Assembly (NCBI GenBank): GCA_019694435.1
Contig: JAIBBZ010000009.1
Span: 111,475-175,474, forward strand
Source: Pirellulales bacterium
GTDB lineage: Bacteria; Planctomycetota; Planctomycetia; Pirellulales; JAEUIK01
DNA length: 64,000 bases
Direction: 5' to 3'
Made by a program: the position numbers and the translations under genes. The notes under the pieces are model-generated. The model had not been told where the DNA came from. It did no database searches and saw only the letters and a program-made list of their open reading frames with translations. Below are positions 52,347 to 60,903 of this stretch, in pieces (the first letter of the stretch is position 1; each line of letters begins with the position of its first letter).

Positions 52347-55301
52347 GTGGAAAACCGAACTGTGATGGTCGTCGTGCTGGCTACGGTCCTGGGGGGCAGC
52401 CCATTGGTGCGTGCGGCCGACCGTGCGCCCGAGCTGGTCCCCCACAACCAGGACGCTGCGCCTGGGCCGGCCCTTTCGCCGGCAGAGGCAGCCGCGCGCA
52501 TGACCGTGCCCGAAGGCTTCAAGGTTGAAGTCGTCGCTGCCGAGCCTGACCTGATCAATCCGACGAGCATGACGTTCGACGAGCGGGGCCGGATCTGGGT
52601 GACCGAGAGCGTCGAGTACCCACGCTCGTCGCCCGGCGAGGGGCGCGATCGCGTGAAGGTGCTCGAAGACACCGACCACGACGGCCGCGTCGATCAAACG
52701 ACCATCTTTGCCGAGGGATTGAACATTCCCTCGGGAATCGCCGTGGGCTATGGCGGCGTCTGGGTTGCGAACAGCCCGGATATTCTGCTGCTGCGCGACC
52801 AGGACGGCGACTTGCGCGCCGATGCACGCGAAGTCGTGCTCACCGGTTTCGGACGGAGCGACACCCACGAACTGCCCAATTCGCTGACCTGGGGCCCCGA
52901 TGGCTGGCTCTACGGCCTCAATGGCGTGTTCAATCACAGCCGCGTCGTGCATCAAGGCGTGGAACACAAGTTCAATTGCGCGATGTGGCGGTTGCATCCC
53001 CGGACGCGCCGCTTCGAGCTGTTCGCCGAGGGAACCAGCAATCCCTGGGGCATCGCGTGGGACACCCGCGGCAGCGCGTTCGTCAGCGCCTGTGTCATCG
53101 ATCACCTCTGGCACCTGGTCGAAACGGGCTACTATCACCGCCAGGCGGGCGCCTACCCGCCCTATACCTGGGAAATTCAATCGATCGTCGATCACGCCCA
53201 CCAGAAGGCCGCCTATTGCGGGCTCCATTTCTTCGACAGCGATGCGTATCCCGAGGCCTATCGCGAGCGCCTCTACATGGGCAACATTCATGGCGGCTGC
53301 ATCAATGTGGATCGCCTTGTCGATCGAGGCGCGACCTATCGGGCCTCTGCCGAGCCCGATTTTCTTACGGCCCACGACGCCTGGTTCATGCCCATCGTGC
53401 AAAAGACCGGCCCGGACGGCTGCCTCTACATCCTCGATTGGTACGATCGTTACCACTGCTATCAGGACGCGCGCCGCGATCCCGACGGACTCGACCGCGG
53501 ACGCGGCCGGCTGTACCGCGTTCGCTATCAAGATGTGCCGCGCGCTTCCGCGTTCGACTTAGCTGTCGAGACCGATGAGCAATTGATCGGCCGTCTCGCG
53601 AATCCGAACGTGTTCTATCGCGATCTGGCCCAGCGATTGCTGGCCGAGCGCGGCGACGCCGCGACGGCCCTGCGCCTCGAATCGCTCGTGTTCGACGAGA
53701 CCCAGCCACGCAAGACCCGGATGCACGCGCTGTTCGCCAGGGTGTCCATGGGACCGCTTTCCGACGCGTTCTACCTTGGGCTGTTGGCGCATGCCGATGC
53801 CGATTTGTGTGCCTGGGGCGTGCGCGCCGCGGGAAACCAAGCGGCGGTATCGCCTGCGGTAGCGGCCCAGGTGGCGACGCTCGCGAAAGATGATCGACCA
53901 GGCGTGCAACTGCAGGTTGCGATCGCGGCGCGCAAAGTATCTGGTCTGTCCGTCGACGACGTGCTGTGGAACGTGCTCCAGCACGCGCAAACCGAAGAGG
54001 TGCTGTTGGCCGTTGTCTGGGGCCAGCTTCAGCCCAGACTGGTCGAGCGCGTCGACGAGATTGCGCGCCGACTGCAACAAGAGCCCGTTCGGCATTCGCG
54101 GGGTGTCGGCGATCTCACGGGGCGTGTGGTCGATCGGTTGGCGCGTGCACAGGTCGCGCCGGCCAGCCTGGTCGATGTTCTCAAGCCGCTGCTGGGCGAT
54201 CCGTTTGTCGAGGGCCCGGCTCAGCACGCGCTCTTCGCCATGCGGATGCTCGAGCCACCGACGGATTCCACCGCAGCCTGGCACAAAGAATTGCGCGGGC
54301 GGCTTTCGCAGGAGTTGAACGCCTTGATCGACCGCGAACCGACAAGCATGCTGACCCGGGAAGCGACCTGGCTGTCGGCCTCTTGGGGAGATCGACGTTC
54401 GCTGGGTATGACCCAAGACATCGTTGCCGATGCCGGCCAGGATGTGGCGGTGCGCTTAGAGGCCCTCGCTGCACTCGCGGCGGGCGACACGGCGCTGGCG
54501 CGCGATACGGGGCTCGCCCTGCTGGATTCGACGGACAAGAACCTCGTCCGTGGCGTCTTAGCGCGACTCGGCGGCCTCAACGATCCTGCGCTGGCGGCCA
54601 AGGTGTTGGCGGTCTATGCGCAGCTTTCACCCGATGTCCAGCCTGCGGCAATCGAGTTGTTAACGCAACGTGCCGACCGAGCGCTCGAGCTTCTCGAGGC
54701 GATCGCCACCGGCACGGTACCGTCTCAATCGCTCAGCTCGACGCAGGTGCGCCGGTTGTTGATCTTCGACAATCGGCAACTGTCGGAACTGATCGCCGCT
54801 CATTGGGGGACCGTGCGTCCTGGCCGTGACCCCGCGCGCGAGCAGGTGCTCGTCTCGATGCGCCGGCTGATGGAGAACGCCTCGGGCAATGTCGAGCGCG
54901 GCGCAACGGTTTATCGAAAGCTGTGCGCGCAGTGCCACAAGTTCCGAGGCGAAGGTCAGGAAGTCGGCCCGGATCTAACGTCCAACGGCCGCGGCTCGTT
55001 CGACCAGCTTTTGTCAAACGTGTTTGATCCCAGCCTGGTGATCGGCGCGGCATACCAGGCGCGCACGGTCATCACGACCGATGGCCGCGCCATCACCGGA
55101 TTGGCGGTGGAAGACAATCCACAGCGCGTCGTGCTCAAGCTGCAAGGCGGCAAACTCGAATCGATCGCGCGCGAAGAGGTTGAGCAAGTCGAGATCAGCC
55201 CCCTGTCGCTGATGCCCGAAGGCATCGAAAAGCAGCTGTCGGAGCAAGAGGTAGTCGACCTGTTCACTTTTCTGTTGGAGGATGCCGGGGGGTTGCCCTA
55301 A
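52347..55301 (+). CDS. Exported PVC-type dehydrogenase with HEAT-like repeats and C-terminal cytochrome c
   Basis: A 984-residue periplasmic redox enzyme of the Pirellula/Verrucomicrobium type. After a signal peptide (to about SPLVRA), an N-terminal beta-propeller 'membrane-bound dehydrogenase' domain runs to about residue 400: GFKVEVVAAEPDLINPTSM, FDERGRIWVTES, IYILDWYDRYH-like segments. HEAT-like helical repeats follow (about 410-820). The C-terminal haem domain has GATVYRKLCAQCH with one CxxCH site and ends with SLMPEGIEKQLS and VVDLFTFLL. These proteins probably oxidise sugars or alcohols. The GTG at 52347 is the probable start; an ATG at 52365 is possible. Confidence 0.9.
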   Translation: MENRTVMVVVLATVLGGSPLVRAADRAPELVPHNQDAAPGPALSPAEAAARMTVPEGFKVEVVAAEPDLINPTSMTFDERGRIWVTESVEYPRSSPGEGRDRVKVLEDTDHDGRVDQTTIFAEGLNIPSGIAVGYGGVWVANSPDILLLRDQDGDLRADAREVVLTGFGRSDTHELPNSLTWGPDGWLYGLNGVFNHSRVVHQGVEHKFNCAMWRLHPRTRRFELFAEGTSNPWGIAWDTRGSAFVSACVIDHLWHLVETGYYHRQAGAYPPYTWEIQSIVDHAHQKAAYCGLHFFDSDAYPEAYRERLYMGNIHGGCINVDRLVDRGATYRASAEPDFLTAHDAWFMPIVQKTGPDGCLYILDWYDRYHCYQDARRDPDGLDRGRGRLYRVRYQDVPRASAFDLAVETDEQLIGRLANPNVFYRDLAQRLLAERGDAATALRLESLVFDETQPRKTRMHALFARVSMGPLSDAFYLGLLAHADADLCAWGVRAAGNQAAVSPAVAAQVATLAKDDRPGVQLQVAIAARKVSGLSVDDVLWNVLQHAQTEEVLLAVVWGQLQPRLVERVDEIARRLQQEPVRHSRGVGDLTGRVVDRLARAQVAPASLVDVLKPLLGDPFVEGPAQHALFAMRMLEPPTDSTAAWHKELRGRLSQELNALIDREPTSMLTREATWLSASWGDRRSLGMTQDIVADAGQDVAVRLEALAALAAGDTALARDTGLALLDSTDKNLVRGVLARLGGLNDPALAAKVLAVYAQLSPDVQPAAIELLTQRADRALELLEAIATGTVPSQSLSSTQVRRLLIFDNRQLSELIAAHWGTVRPGRDPAREQVLVSMRRLMENASGNVERGATVYRKLCAQCHKFRGEGQEVGPDLTSNGRGSFDQLLSNVFDPSLVIGAAYQARTVITTDGRAITGLAVEDNPQRVVLKLQGGKLESIAREEVEQVEISPLSLMPEGIEKQLSEQEVVDLFTFLLEDAGGLP

Positions 55302-55511
55302 GGGTGATCTGGGGGCATGAACTGCGAACCATCTGGCGGAAATTGGCTATATGCTTTGTTACCCGATTTTTGAGCGGCTTGCGGCCGATGTTTCCGTGAT
55401 TGTCCGGGAAATGTCGCAGTTCTGGCGGCTAATATGGTTTGTTGGGCTGACCGCAATTGGCAATGATTCAAGGCTTTTTTAGGAAAAATCGCTAGCTGCC
55501 AAAAAATTTGC

Positions 55512-55540
55512 TTGAATTGTCTGGGGGGTGTCTCTACCAT
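55512..55540 (+). promoter_or_regulatory. Candidate promoter of the PEP-CTERM gene
   Basis: TTGAAT (55512-55517) and TACCAT (55535-55540) are 17 bases apart. The -35 sequence is the same as in the candidate imuA promoter. The start of transcription would lie near 55547, giving a leader of about 155 bases. Confidence 0.35.
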
Positions 55541-55559
55541 CCTCCAATTGTGTGGCGAG

Positions 55560-55597
55560 TCTCGCGCGACAACCCGTTTTGGGTAGTCTGTGCGAGA
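55560..55597 (+). promoter_or_regulatory. Stem-loop near the 5' end of the PEP-CTERM gene leader
   Basis: Outer stem TCTCGC/GCGAGA, then an internal loop, GAC/GTC, an A/A mismatch, and ACCC/GGGT closed by GTTTT. It lies about 13 bases after the expected transcription start. It may protect the mRNA 5' end; no regulatory ligand is suggested. Confidence 0.45.
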
Positions 55598-55702
55598 GGA
55601 GGCGGTGCGTGAGCTGGGAAGCGCGGCCGCAACCAACCACCAGCAACAACTTTGAACTGATTAGATCCAATTGATTCGGCTGCATCTTTGAAAGGGAAGC
55701 TA

Positions 55703-56389
55703 ATGGCAACATCCCCCGTTCGTGCACTCTTGTTAGTGCTTCCTCTGTTGGGAGCAGGAGTAGCGCAGGCCGCAAGCGTCTCGTACAACAACACGTACGG
55801 GCCGTCGTCCGTCGGTGGACCTACGCTGAACGTACCCCTGCCGAAGTTTGACCCCGCTCTGGGCACCCTGACCAAGGTCACTCTGACTTTGGACGCCAAC
55901 ACCAACGCCGGCTCGATGGACTTCGACAACGAAGCCGCTGGTTCGACCAGCGTCACGTTGAAAGTCGGTGCCTCGGTCGTTGCCACCGGTCCTGGTACGC
56001 TTGCCGTGACGGCTGTGCCGTTGCAGAGCAATGCGGGAGTCGTGTCGGGTGACACCGACGGCGCTCCGGACTTTGTCGGCACCGACGCGATCTCGGTCAC
56101 GGGTGGTTCGGGTTTCGACAGCGACAGCGACATGAGCACGGCTCCCGCCGTGTTGGCGCTGTTCATCGCGTCGTTCCTGGGCGAGACGTTCAATACGAGC
56201 GTCGATCCGGACATCGCGACTTCGCTGTCGACCTCCGGCGGTTTCGGCCCGATCAACCCGGTCCCGGGTTTGACCGACGGCCTGCTGACGGTGACCTATG
56301 AATACAACGCGGTGCCCGAGCCCAGCACGATCGTGCTGGCCGGCATGGGCATCCTGGGCCTGATCGTCGCCCGGATTCGCCGCAAGTAG
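55703..56389 (+). CDS. PEP-CTERM surface protein, choice-of-anchor E-like
   Basis: A 228-residue exported protein. A signal peptide ends near residue 23 (AGVAQA). The mature part begins SVSYNNTYGPSSVGG and runs through LPKFDPALGTLTKVTLTLDA, which matches the pattern of the choice-of-anchor E domain found before sorting signals. The C-terminus has AVPEPSTIVLAGMGIL with a hydrophobic helix and RIRRK, a typical PEP-CTERM exosortase substrate. The protein is nearly free of Lys and Arg between the two ends, as for many structural surface proteins. It has its own promoter candidate, structured leader and strong terminator, suggesting high expression. Confidence 0.9.
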   Translation: MATSPVRALLLVLPLLGAGVAQAASVSYNNTYGPSSVGGPTLNVPLPKFDPALGTLTKVTLTLDANTNAGSMDFDNEAAGSTSVTLKVGASVVATGPGTLAVTAVPLQSNAGVVSGDTDGAPDFVGTDAISVTGGSGFDSDSDMSTAPAVLALFIASFLGETFNTSVDPDIATSLSTSGGFGPINPVPGLTDGLLTVTYEYNAVPEPSTIVLAGMGILGLIVARIRRK

Positions 56390-56429
56390 ATTTTCTAGCG
56401 AGCCGAAAACGCTCCCTGGATCAACGCAG

Positions 56430-56467
56430 ACGGCCGTCCTTCTTGTCGAAGGACGGCCGTTTTTTTT
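56430..56467 (+). terminator. Rho-independent terminator after the PEP-CTERM gene
   Basis: A perfect 13-bp stem (ACGGCCGTCCTTC at 56430-56442 and its complement at 56448-56460), TTGTC loop, then seven further T residues. It is 40 bases after the stop codon. Confidence 0.93.
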
Positions 56468-56516
56468 GTTCGCGTAGTTTTCCGGCTGTGCCCGACGTGC
56501 CGGAAGCTGCGATCAA

Positions 56517-57272
56517 TTATTCGAGCGTGTTGCCGCCGTTGACCGAGATCTTCTGACCCGTGATGAAGCCGGCCGCGTCCGAAGCGAGAAACGCCACGGC
56601 TTCGGCGACATCGACCGGCAGCCCCATATGGCCCATCGGGACGGCCTGTGCGTAGGCGTCCTTTTCCGTCTGTGGGTCGTTGGCGTGCCGCTCGGTGGGG
56701 ATCCAGCCGGGGGCCACATGGTTGACCGTGATTTGCCAGGGAGCCAATTCCAGGGCCCAGCTACGCGTCAGCCCGAGTTGGGCTCCCTTGGCCGAAACGT
56801 AATTGGAGAACTTAGGCACGCCGCGCTCGAAAACTTCGGAGCCGATATTGATGATCCGCCCCGAGCGTCGCGATTTCATTTCGCCCACGACCTGCTGGAC
56901 CAACAGCATCGGGCTCTTCACGAAAAACTCGAGCTGATCGAGGCATGCTTCCCAGGTCAGCTCCTCGATCGGAATGAAGGGCTGTGGCCCTGTCGCGTTG
57001 ATCACCAGAATGTCGATGGGTCCGAATTTCTGCTTGACCTGAGCGCAGAGCCAGGCCACTTGCTCCGGGTCGCGGACGTCGGCCTGCCAGCCTTCGGCCG
57101 TGCCCCCGGCCTCGCGAATGGCTTCCACCAGCCGCTCCGTTTTCGCGGGGCTGGCGAAGTAGTTGACCCCGACCTGGGCGCCTCGTTCGGCGAGCTTCTT
57201 GGCGATCTCCGCCCCCAGGCCACGCGATGCGCCCGTCACGAGGGCGACTCTCCCCTGCAAACTGACCGTCAT
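56517..57272 (-). CDS. Short-chain dehydrogenase/reductase (FabG-like)
   Basis: A 251-residue classical SDR. The NAD(P) motif is TGASRGLG (residues 13-20), the catalytic Tyr and Lys are in NYVSAKG, and the C-terminus GFITGQKISVNGGNTLE is typical of FabG-like proteins. The start at 57272 has GAGGGA upstream. The NAG motif usually found as NNAG reads INATGPQ here, a modest departure. Substrate unknown. It is convergent with the PEP-CTERM gene's terminator. Confidence 0.9.
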   Translation of the reverse strand: MTVSLQGRVALVTGASRGLGAEIAKKLAERGAQVGVNYFASPAKTERLVEAIREAGGTAEGWQADVRDPEQVAWLCAQVKQKFGPIDILVINATGPQPFIPIEELTWEACLDQLEFFVKSPMLLVQQVVGEMKSRRSGRIINIGSEVFERGVPKFSNYVSAKGAQLGLTRSWALELAPWQITVNHVAPGWIPTERHANDPQTEKDAYAQAVPMGHMGLPVDVAEAVAFLASDAAGFITGQKISVNGGNTLE

Positions 57273-57434
57273 GTTGAATCCCTCGGAAGGCCGACTGGTA
57301 CCGTGCCGATCGGCGCGGTCTTGATGAAAACCGATCGGCCTTCTACCCGCGCGAGGGACCGCACGCAAGGCGCCCCTTTCGGCGGCGCCTCGCGTGGACA
57401 GCGAATCAAAGCCGCCCCCTGGCGGCTCAGGCGA

Positions 57435-58052
57435 CTAGTGCATCCGCTGATAGACGACTTTGCCCGCTTCTGGGAACAAGATCGCATCGCCGCCGTCTTG
57501 CAGGAATTTGGCCAGCGAATCGGCCGAGTCAGTCACCCAGACGCTCTTCAGGTTGGCGCCCTCGCGGACGGCCTTGCCCCGCAGTCTTCCGGCCTCGATC
57601 ATCCGGCCCGTGGCCTCGAAGTCGCAGTACCAGGTGGTGAGTTGATCGCCGCTGACGCGGTATTTGACCAGCCAATAGCGCTGCGACTTGCCGTGCTCCG
57701 GATCGGCCGGCACGACCAGGCTGGCATACGATTGATTCCCGATGGTGGTACTGACGAATCGCATCGTCAGCGGGTCGCCGAGCTTGTTGTCGGGTTCGCG
57801 CGAAACCATCACGAATTTTGCTGTCCCGGGTTCGACCGCCTCGGCACCGGGGGTGATCGGCGCGTTGGGCTCAATTCCAATCATCAGCGTTTGCACGCTG
57901 CCGTTGGCTTGTTTGACCGTCCAATTGCCCGACAGCAGCGTGTCGAGCTGCGCCTGGGCCGGGTCGACCAACGGTTGTTCGAACTCGGAAACGCACGACG
58001 GCAGGACGGCAACCAGTGCGATCAATGCGAGCGGCCCAATGCGGCGTGACAT
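57435..58052 (-). CDS. Predicted lipoprotein of unknown function
   Basis: A 205-residue protein with lipobox VAVLPSC, Cys20 being the lipidated residue, so it is anchored to a membrane on the periplasmic side. The mature part is mostly beta-strand (KFVMVSREPDNKLGDPLTM, QSYASLVVPAD, QRYWLVKYRVSGDQLTTW), resembling a small barrel or lipocalin-like fold; I do not recognise a family. The start at 58052 has AAGGAG upstream. It lies 162 bases before the SDR gene on the same strand. Confidence 0.82.
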   Translation of the reverse strand: MSRRIGPLALIALVAVLPSCVSEFEQPLVDPAQAQLDTLLSGNWTVKQANGSVQTLMIGIEPNAPITPGAEAVEPGTAKFVMVSREPDNKLGDPLTMRFVSTTIGNQSYASLVVPADPEHGKSQRYWLVKYRVSGDQLTTWYCDFEATGRMIEAGRLRGKAVREGANLKSVWVTDSADSLAKFLQDGGDAILFPEAGKVVYQRMH

Positions 58053-58302
58053 CGTGAGGGCTCCTTTTCTGCGAACTCGCCAGGGTCGTGGTCGGGACAG
58101 GTTTGCCGGTCGGGCGAGCTGGCCGAGCAAACCGCCGGTGCACCTACGGCACCTCTACGTTCCAGGCTCGGTTCCTGTTTGAATTATCACGCGCCGGGCG
58201 CTGGAATGTCACCGCACAGTTGCCGCAGGGACAGTTCCTACCGCATTTGCAGCGCCCAGCCCCACGGGACGCTTGGGACGGCGCAAACGGGCCCGCTGTG
58301 AG

Positions 58303-59388
58303 TCAGGCCGAGCGCCCCGCTGCGACTGGCTGCCGCTGAAAGGCCTCTGCCTCGGTCGGGGGGGGTGTCGCAGAAGTTTCCGATCCCGCCGAGGTTGGCT
58401 CGTTCTCGCGCGTTGGTGCGGCGGCCTTGCGCCGTGGCAGGAATGGATCGACGATCTGGCCGAAATAGTCGGTCGGCAGGTCGTAGTCGATGCCGTAGTC
58501 GGCTGGGCGGCGATCTTGCGGCATGTAATACGAGCCGAACAGCAGGTCCCACAGGACCAGCGTATTGCCGAAGTTCTTGTCGTATGCGGCGCGGTCGCGC
58601 ACGTGGTGCCAGTGGTGATACTCCGGCGTGACCCAGAGCCGATCGAGCCACTTCAGGCGCCAACTCACGTTGGCGTGAATGACAAATCCCCAGTACTCGA
58701 TGAGCAGGATCGCGATGCCCATCTCGATGGCATCGAGTCCGAAGAGCGTGGCCAGCGTCGACGACACGGCGGTGGCGAAAGTGATGTCGATGGGGTGTCC
58801 ACGGCGGCTGGCCAACCAGTCCAAATGGCGGCTCGAATGGTGTACCGCGTGGAATCGCCACAGCCAGGGAACCGTGTGGCTAATGCGGTGCGTCCAGTAG
58901 TCGCTCAGGTCGAGGCAGCAAAACGCCAGCGCGATCTGCACGAGCCCCGGCAGGCCGGCCACCCAGCTCGATACAAATTCGATGCGGTAGGGGGCCAACA
59001 GCCTGTTCAGCACGGTGATCACGGCCATCGCCAACAGCGGCGAGACCCACACGTGCATCATGTCGGTCACGATTCCCGGTCACAAGATCGGCGCCGCATG
59101 GCGCTGAAACACGCGTTCGGCAGGCAGCAGGATAAAGACGCCAAAGGCCAGGTAAATCGACTGGGTGCCGACAAAGTAGAACCCGGCAGCAATGGCCAGC
59201 AACGCGGCGGCAACCTGCAGGGGTCGCGGGTACCACGCGGACTCGACCCAGGGGCGCACCGGGCGAAGGCGGCCCGCCGCGGTCGAAGAGATGCCATTCC
59301 GAGCAAGCTCCAAAGTGCGCTCGGTGGCCTGATGATCAGCCGCCTGCCCCACCGCCGGCGCGGCCAACTGCGGACTGGAGGAAGACAT
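58303..59388 (-). pseudogene. Sterol desaturase/fatty acid hydroxylase family gene split by an in-frame TGA
   Basis: The combined frame of 362 codons is interrupted once, at 59080-59082, by TGA in the same frame. The first part (59388-59080, 102 residues) has one membrane segment and ends ERVFQRHAAPIL; the second continues PGIVTDMMHVW and carries the family's histidine boxes HRISH, HAVHH and HHWHH. Family members read through this point with Arg-Pro-Gly, so one C-to-T change (CGA to TGA) explains the break. The second part could be expressed from the GTG at 59070 and still contains all metal ligands. The enzyme family hydroxylates or desaturates lipids in membranes with a di-iron centre. Confidence 0.8.
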
Positions 59389-59526
59389 GTCCTGACTATA
59401 GTTGTCTGCGAAGAACGCCGCAAACTAACCGTCGGCCCGCGCGATGGGCCGTCGTGCCGGGCGAAGTTTTTGCCCTGTGCCGTGGGCCCTCTTACAATCG
59501 CCACGACTTTGCGGGAGGAAACGGCC

Positions 59527-60903
59527 ATGCCAACGGCGACGGTAGAATCACGACCGGGGCGAGTGCGGTGGATTGCCTGGGTGGTTGCGGTCACCTGGTG
59601 GATGCCGCTGGCCGAGGCCCAGGCAGAGGCTTTGCGCGTGGGGGCCGGCGTAGCCGAATTCGAGGCCGACGACTCGATGGTCATTGCCGGCGGTATTGGC
59701 CCCTGGAAGCCCATGGGCCAAGAGGGACTGCTCCGTGCAGTCGCGGTCGTGCTCGAGCGGCCCGGCGATGGTCGCTTTGCCATCGTGGCGTGCGACGTGC
59801 TGTTTGTTACCGGCGAGATGGTGACGAAGGCCAAGACGGCGATCGAGTCGCGGCTGGGCATTCCCGCGGCGCAGATCCTGATCAATGCCACGCACACGCA
59901 TTCGGCTCCCAGTACGGTGCGAGTGCACGGCTATGGGCCGGAGCCGGTGTTTGTCGAGCGCGTCACCGCCGGCATTGTCGCGGCCGTCGAGGCGGGAGTG
60001 AACAATCTTCGCGACGATTGCCGGTTTGCGTTTGTCCAGGGTGAGGAAAAGTCGGTCGGACAGAACAGCCGGCTGCTGCTGAGCGATGGTTCGATTTTCT
60101 GGGTCGGCCCGCACGACGATGTGGTTCGGCCCACGGGACCCTTCGATCCCGAGTTGCCCGTGTGGCAATTCACGCGAGCCGATGGGCGGCCCCTGGCGTT
60201 GATCTACAATCACTCGACCCACACGATCGGCACGATCAAGGGTCTGGTGCGTTCGCCGTCGTTCTACGGTCTGGCCGCACAGCAGCTCGAAGAGGAGCTG
60301 CACTGTCCGGTCAGTTTTCTGGAGGGGGCATCCGGTTCGACGCACAACCTGGGCACCGTCACTACGGCCGAGGCCGTCGAGCGTATGAAGCAGGCCGTGC
60401 GGCAGACACTGGCCACCGCGCAGCCGGTCCAGGTCGATCACATCCGCGCCGCCATGCGGCCCTTCACTTTCAAGATTCGCACGGTCGACGAGGAAGTCGA
60501 AGATGCGAAGGTGGCCACCTACTGCCGCAAGCGCATTCCGGCAAATGCCGAGGAAGTGATCGAGGTCTTTCGTACGCAGCGCAAAGAGTTGAAACCGCTG
60601 ATGGGCCAGGACCGTGCGACCTGGTTGCAGGTGATCTTGATCGGCGACGTGGCGCTGGTGGGTGTGCCGGCCGAATTCTTCACCGTGCTGGGTGTCGATA
60701 TCAAGAATCGCTCGCCGTTTGAGCACACCTACGTCGCTGAGTTGGCCAACGACTGGATTGGCTACATTCCCGACCGCGAGGCCTACCAGCTGGGCGGGTA
60801 TCAGACGTGGATGGGACACCACAGCTATGCCGAGCCGGGCACCGGCGAGCGAATGGTCGACGAAGTGGTGGCCATGCTTCAATCGCTGGCGGCGTCTCGA
60901 TGA
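59527..60903 (+). CDS. Exported neutral ceramidase-like protein
   Basis: A 458-residue protein with a signal peptide ending near AEAQA (residue 33). It belongs with the 10.4-11.7 kb ceramidase-like protein: RVGAGVAEFEADDSM at the start, ATHTHSAP at residues 121-128, and NHSTHT at 228-233 as metal-binding histidines. Unlike that protein it has a serine at the place expected for the nucleophile (EGASGSTHN, residues 266-274). The C-terminal part ends GYQTWMGHHSYAEPGTGE. GGAGG lies about ten bases before the ATG at 59527. It is divergent from the sterol-desaturase gene and start-stop coupled (ATGA) to the following dehydrogenase. Confidence 0.85.
   Translation: MPTATVESRPGRVRWIAWVVAVTWWMPLAEAQAEALRVGAGVAEFEADDSMVIAGGIGPWKPMGQEGLLRAVAVVLERPGDGRFAIVACDVLFVTGEMVTKAKTAIESRLGIPAAQILINATHTHSAPSTVRVHGYGPEPVFVERVTAGIVAAVEAGVNNLRDDCRFAFVQGEEKSVGQNSRLLLSDGSIFWVGPHDDVVRPTGPFDPELPVWQFTRADGRPLALIYNHSTHTIGTIKGLVRSPSFYGLAAQQLEEELHCPVSFLEGASGSTHNLGTVTTAEAVERMKQAVRQTLATAQPVQVDHIRAAMRPFTFKIRTVDEEVEDAKVATYCRKRIPANAEEVIEVFRTQRKELKPLMGQDRATWLQVILIGDVALVGVPAEFFTVLGVDIKNRSPFEHTYVAELANDWIGYIPDREAYQLGGYQTWMGHHSYAEPGTGERMVDEVVAMLQSLAASR

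Larger units (their letters stand above)
55302..55702. other. AT-richer intergenic region with leader of the PEP-CTERM gene
   Basis: About 400 bases, clearly lower in GC than its surroundings. It contains a candidate promoter (55512-55540), a stem-loop (55560-55597), and a ribosome binding site AAGGGAAG just before the ATG at 55703. No gene or RNA gene is otherwise supported. Confidence 0.6.

Noticed and set aside
59080..59082. TGA as a selenocysteine codon in the sterol desaturase gene
   Set aside because: The position is normally Arg in the family and there is no reason for a redox-active residue there; a nonsense change or error is simpler.
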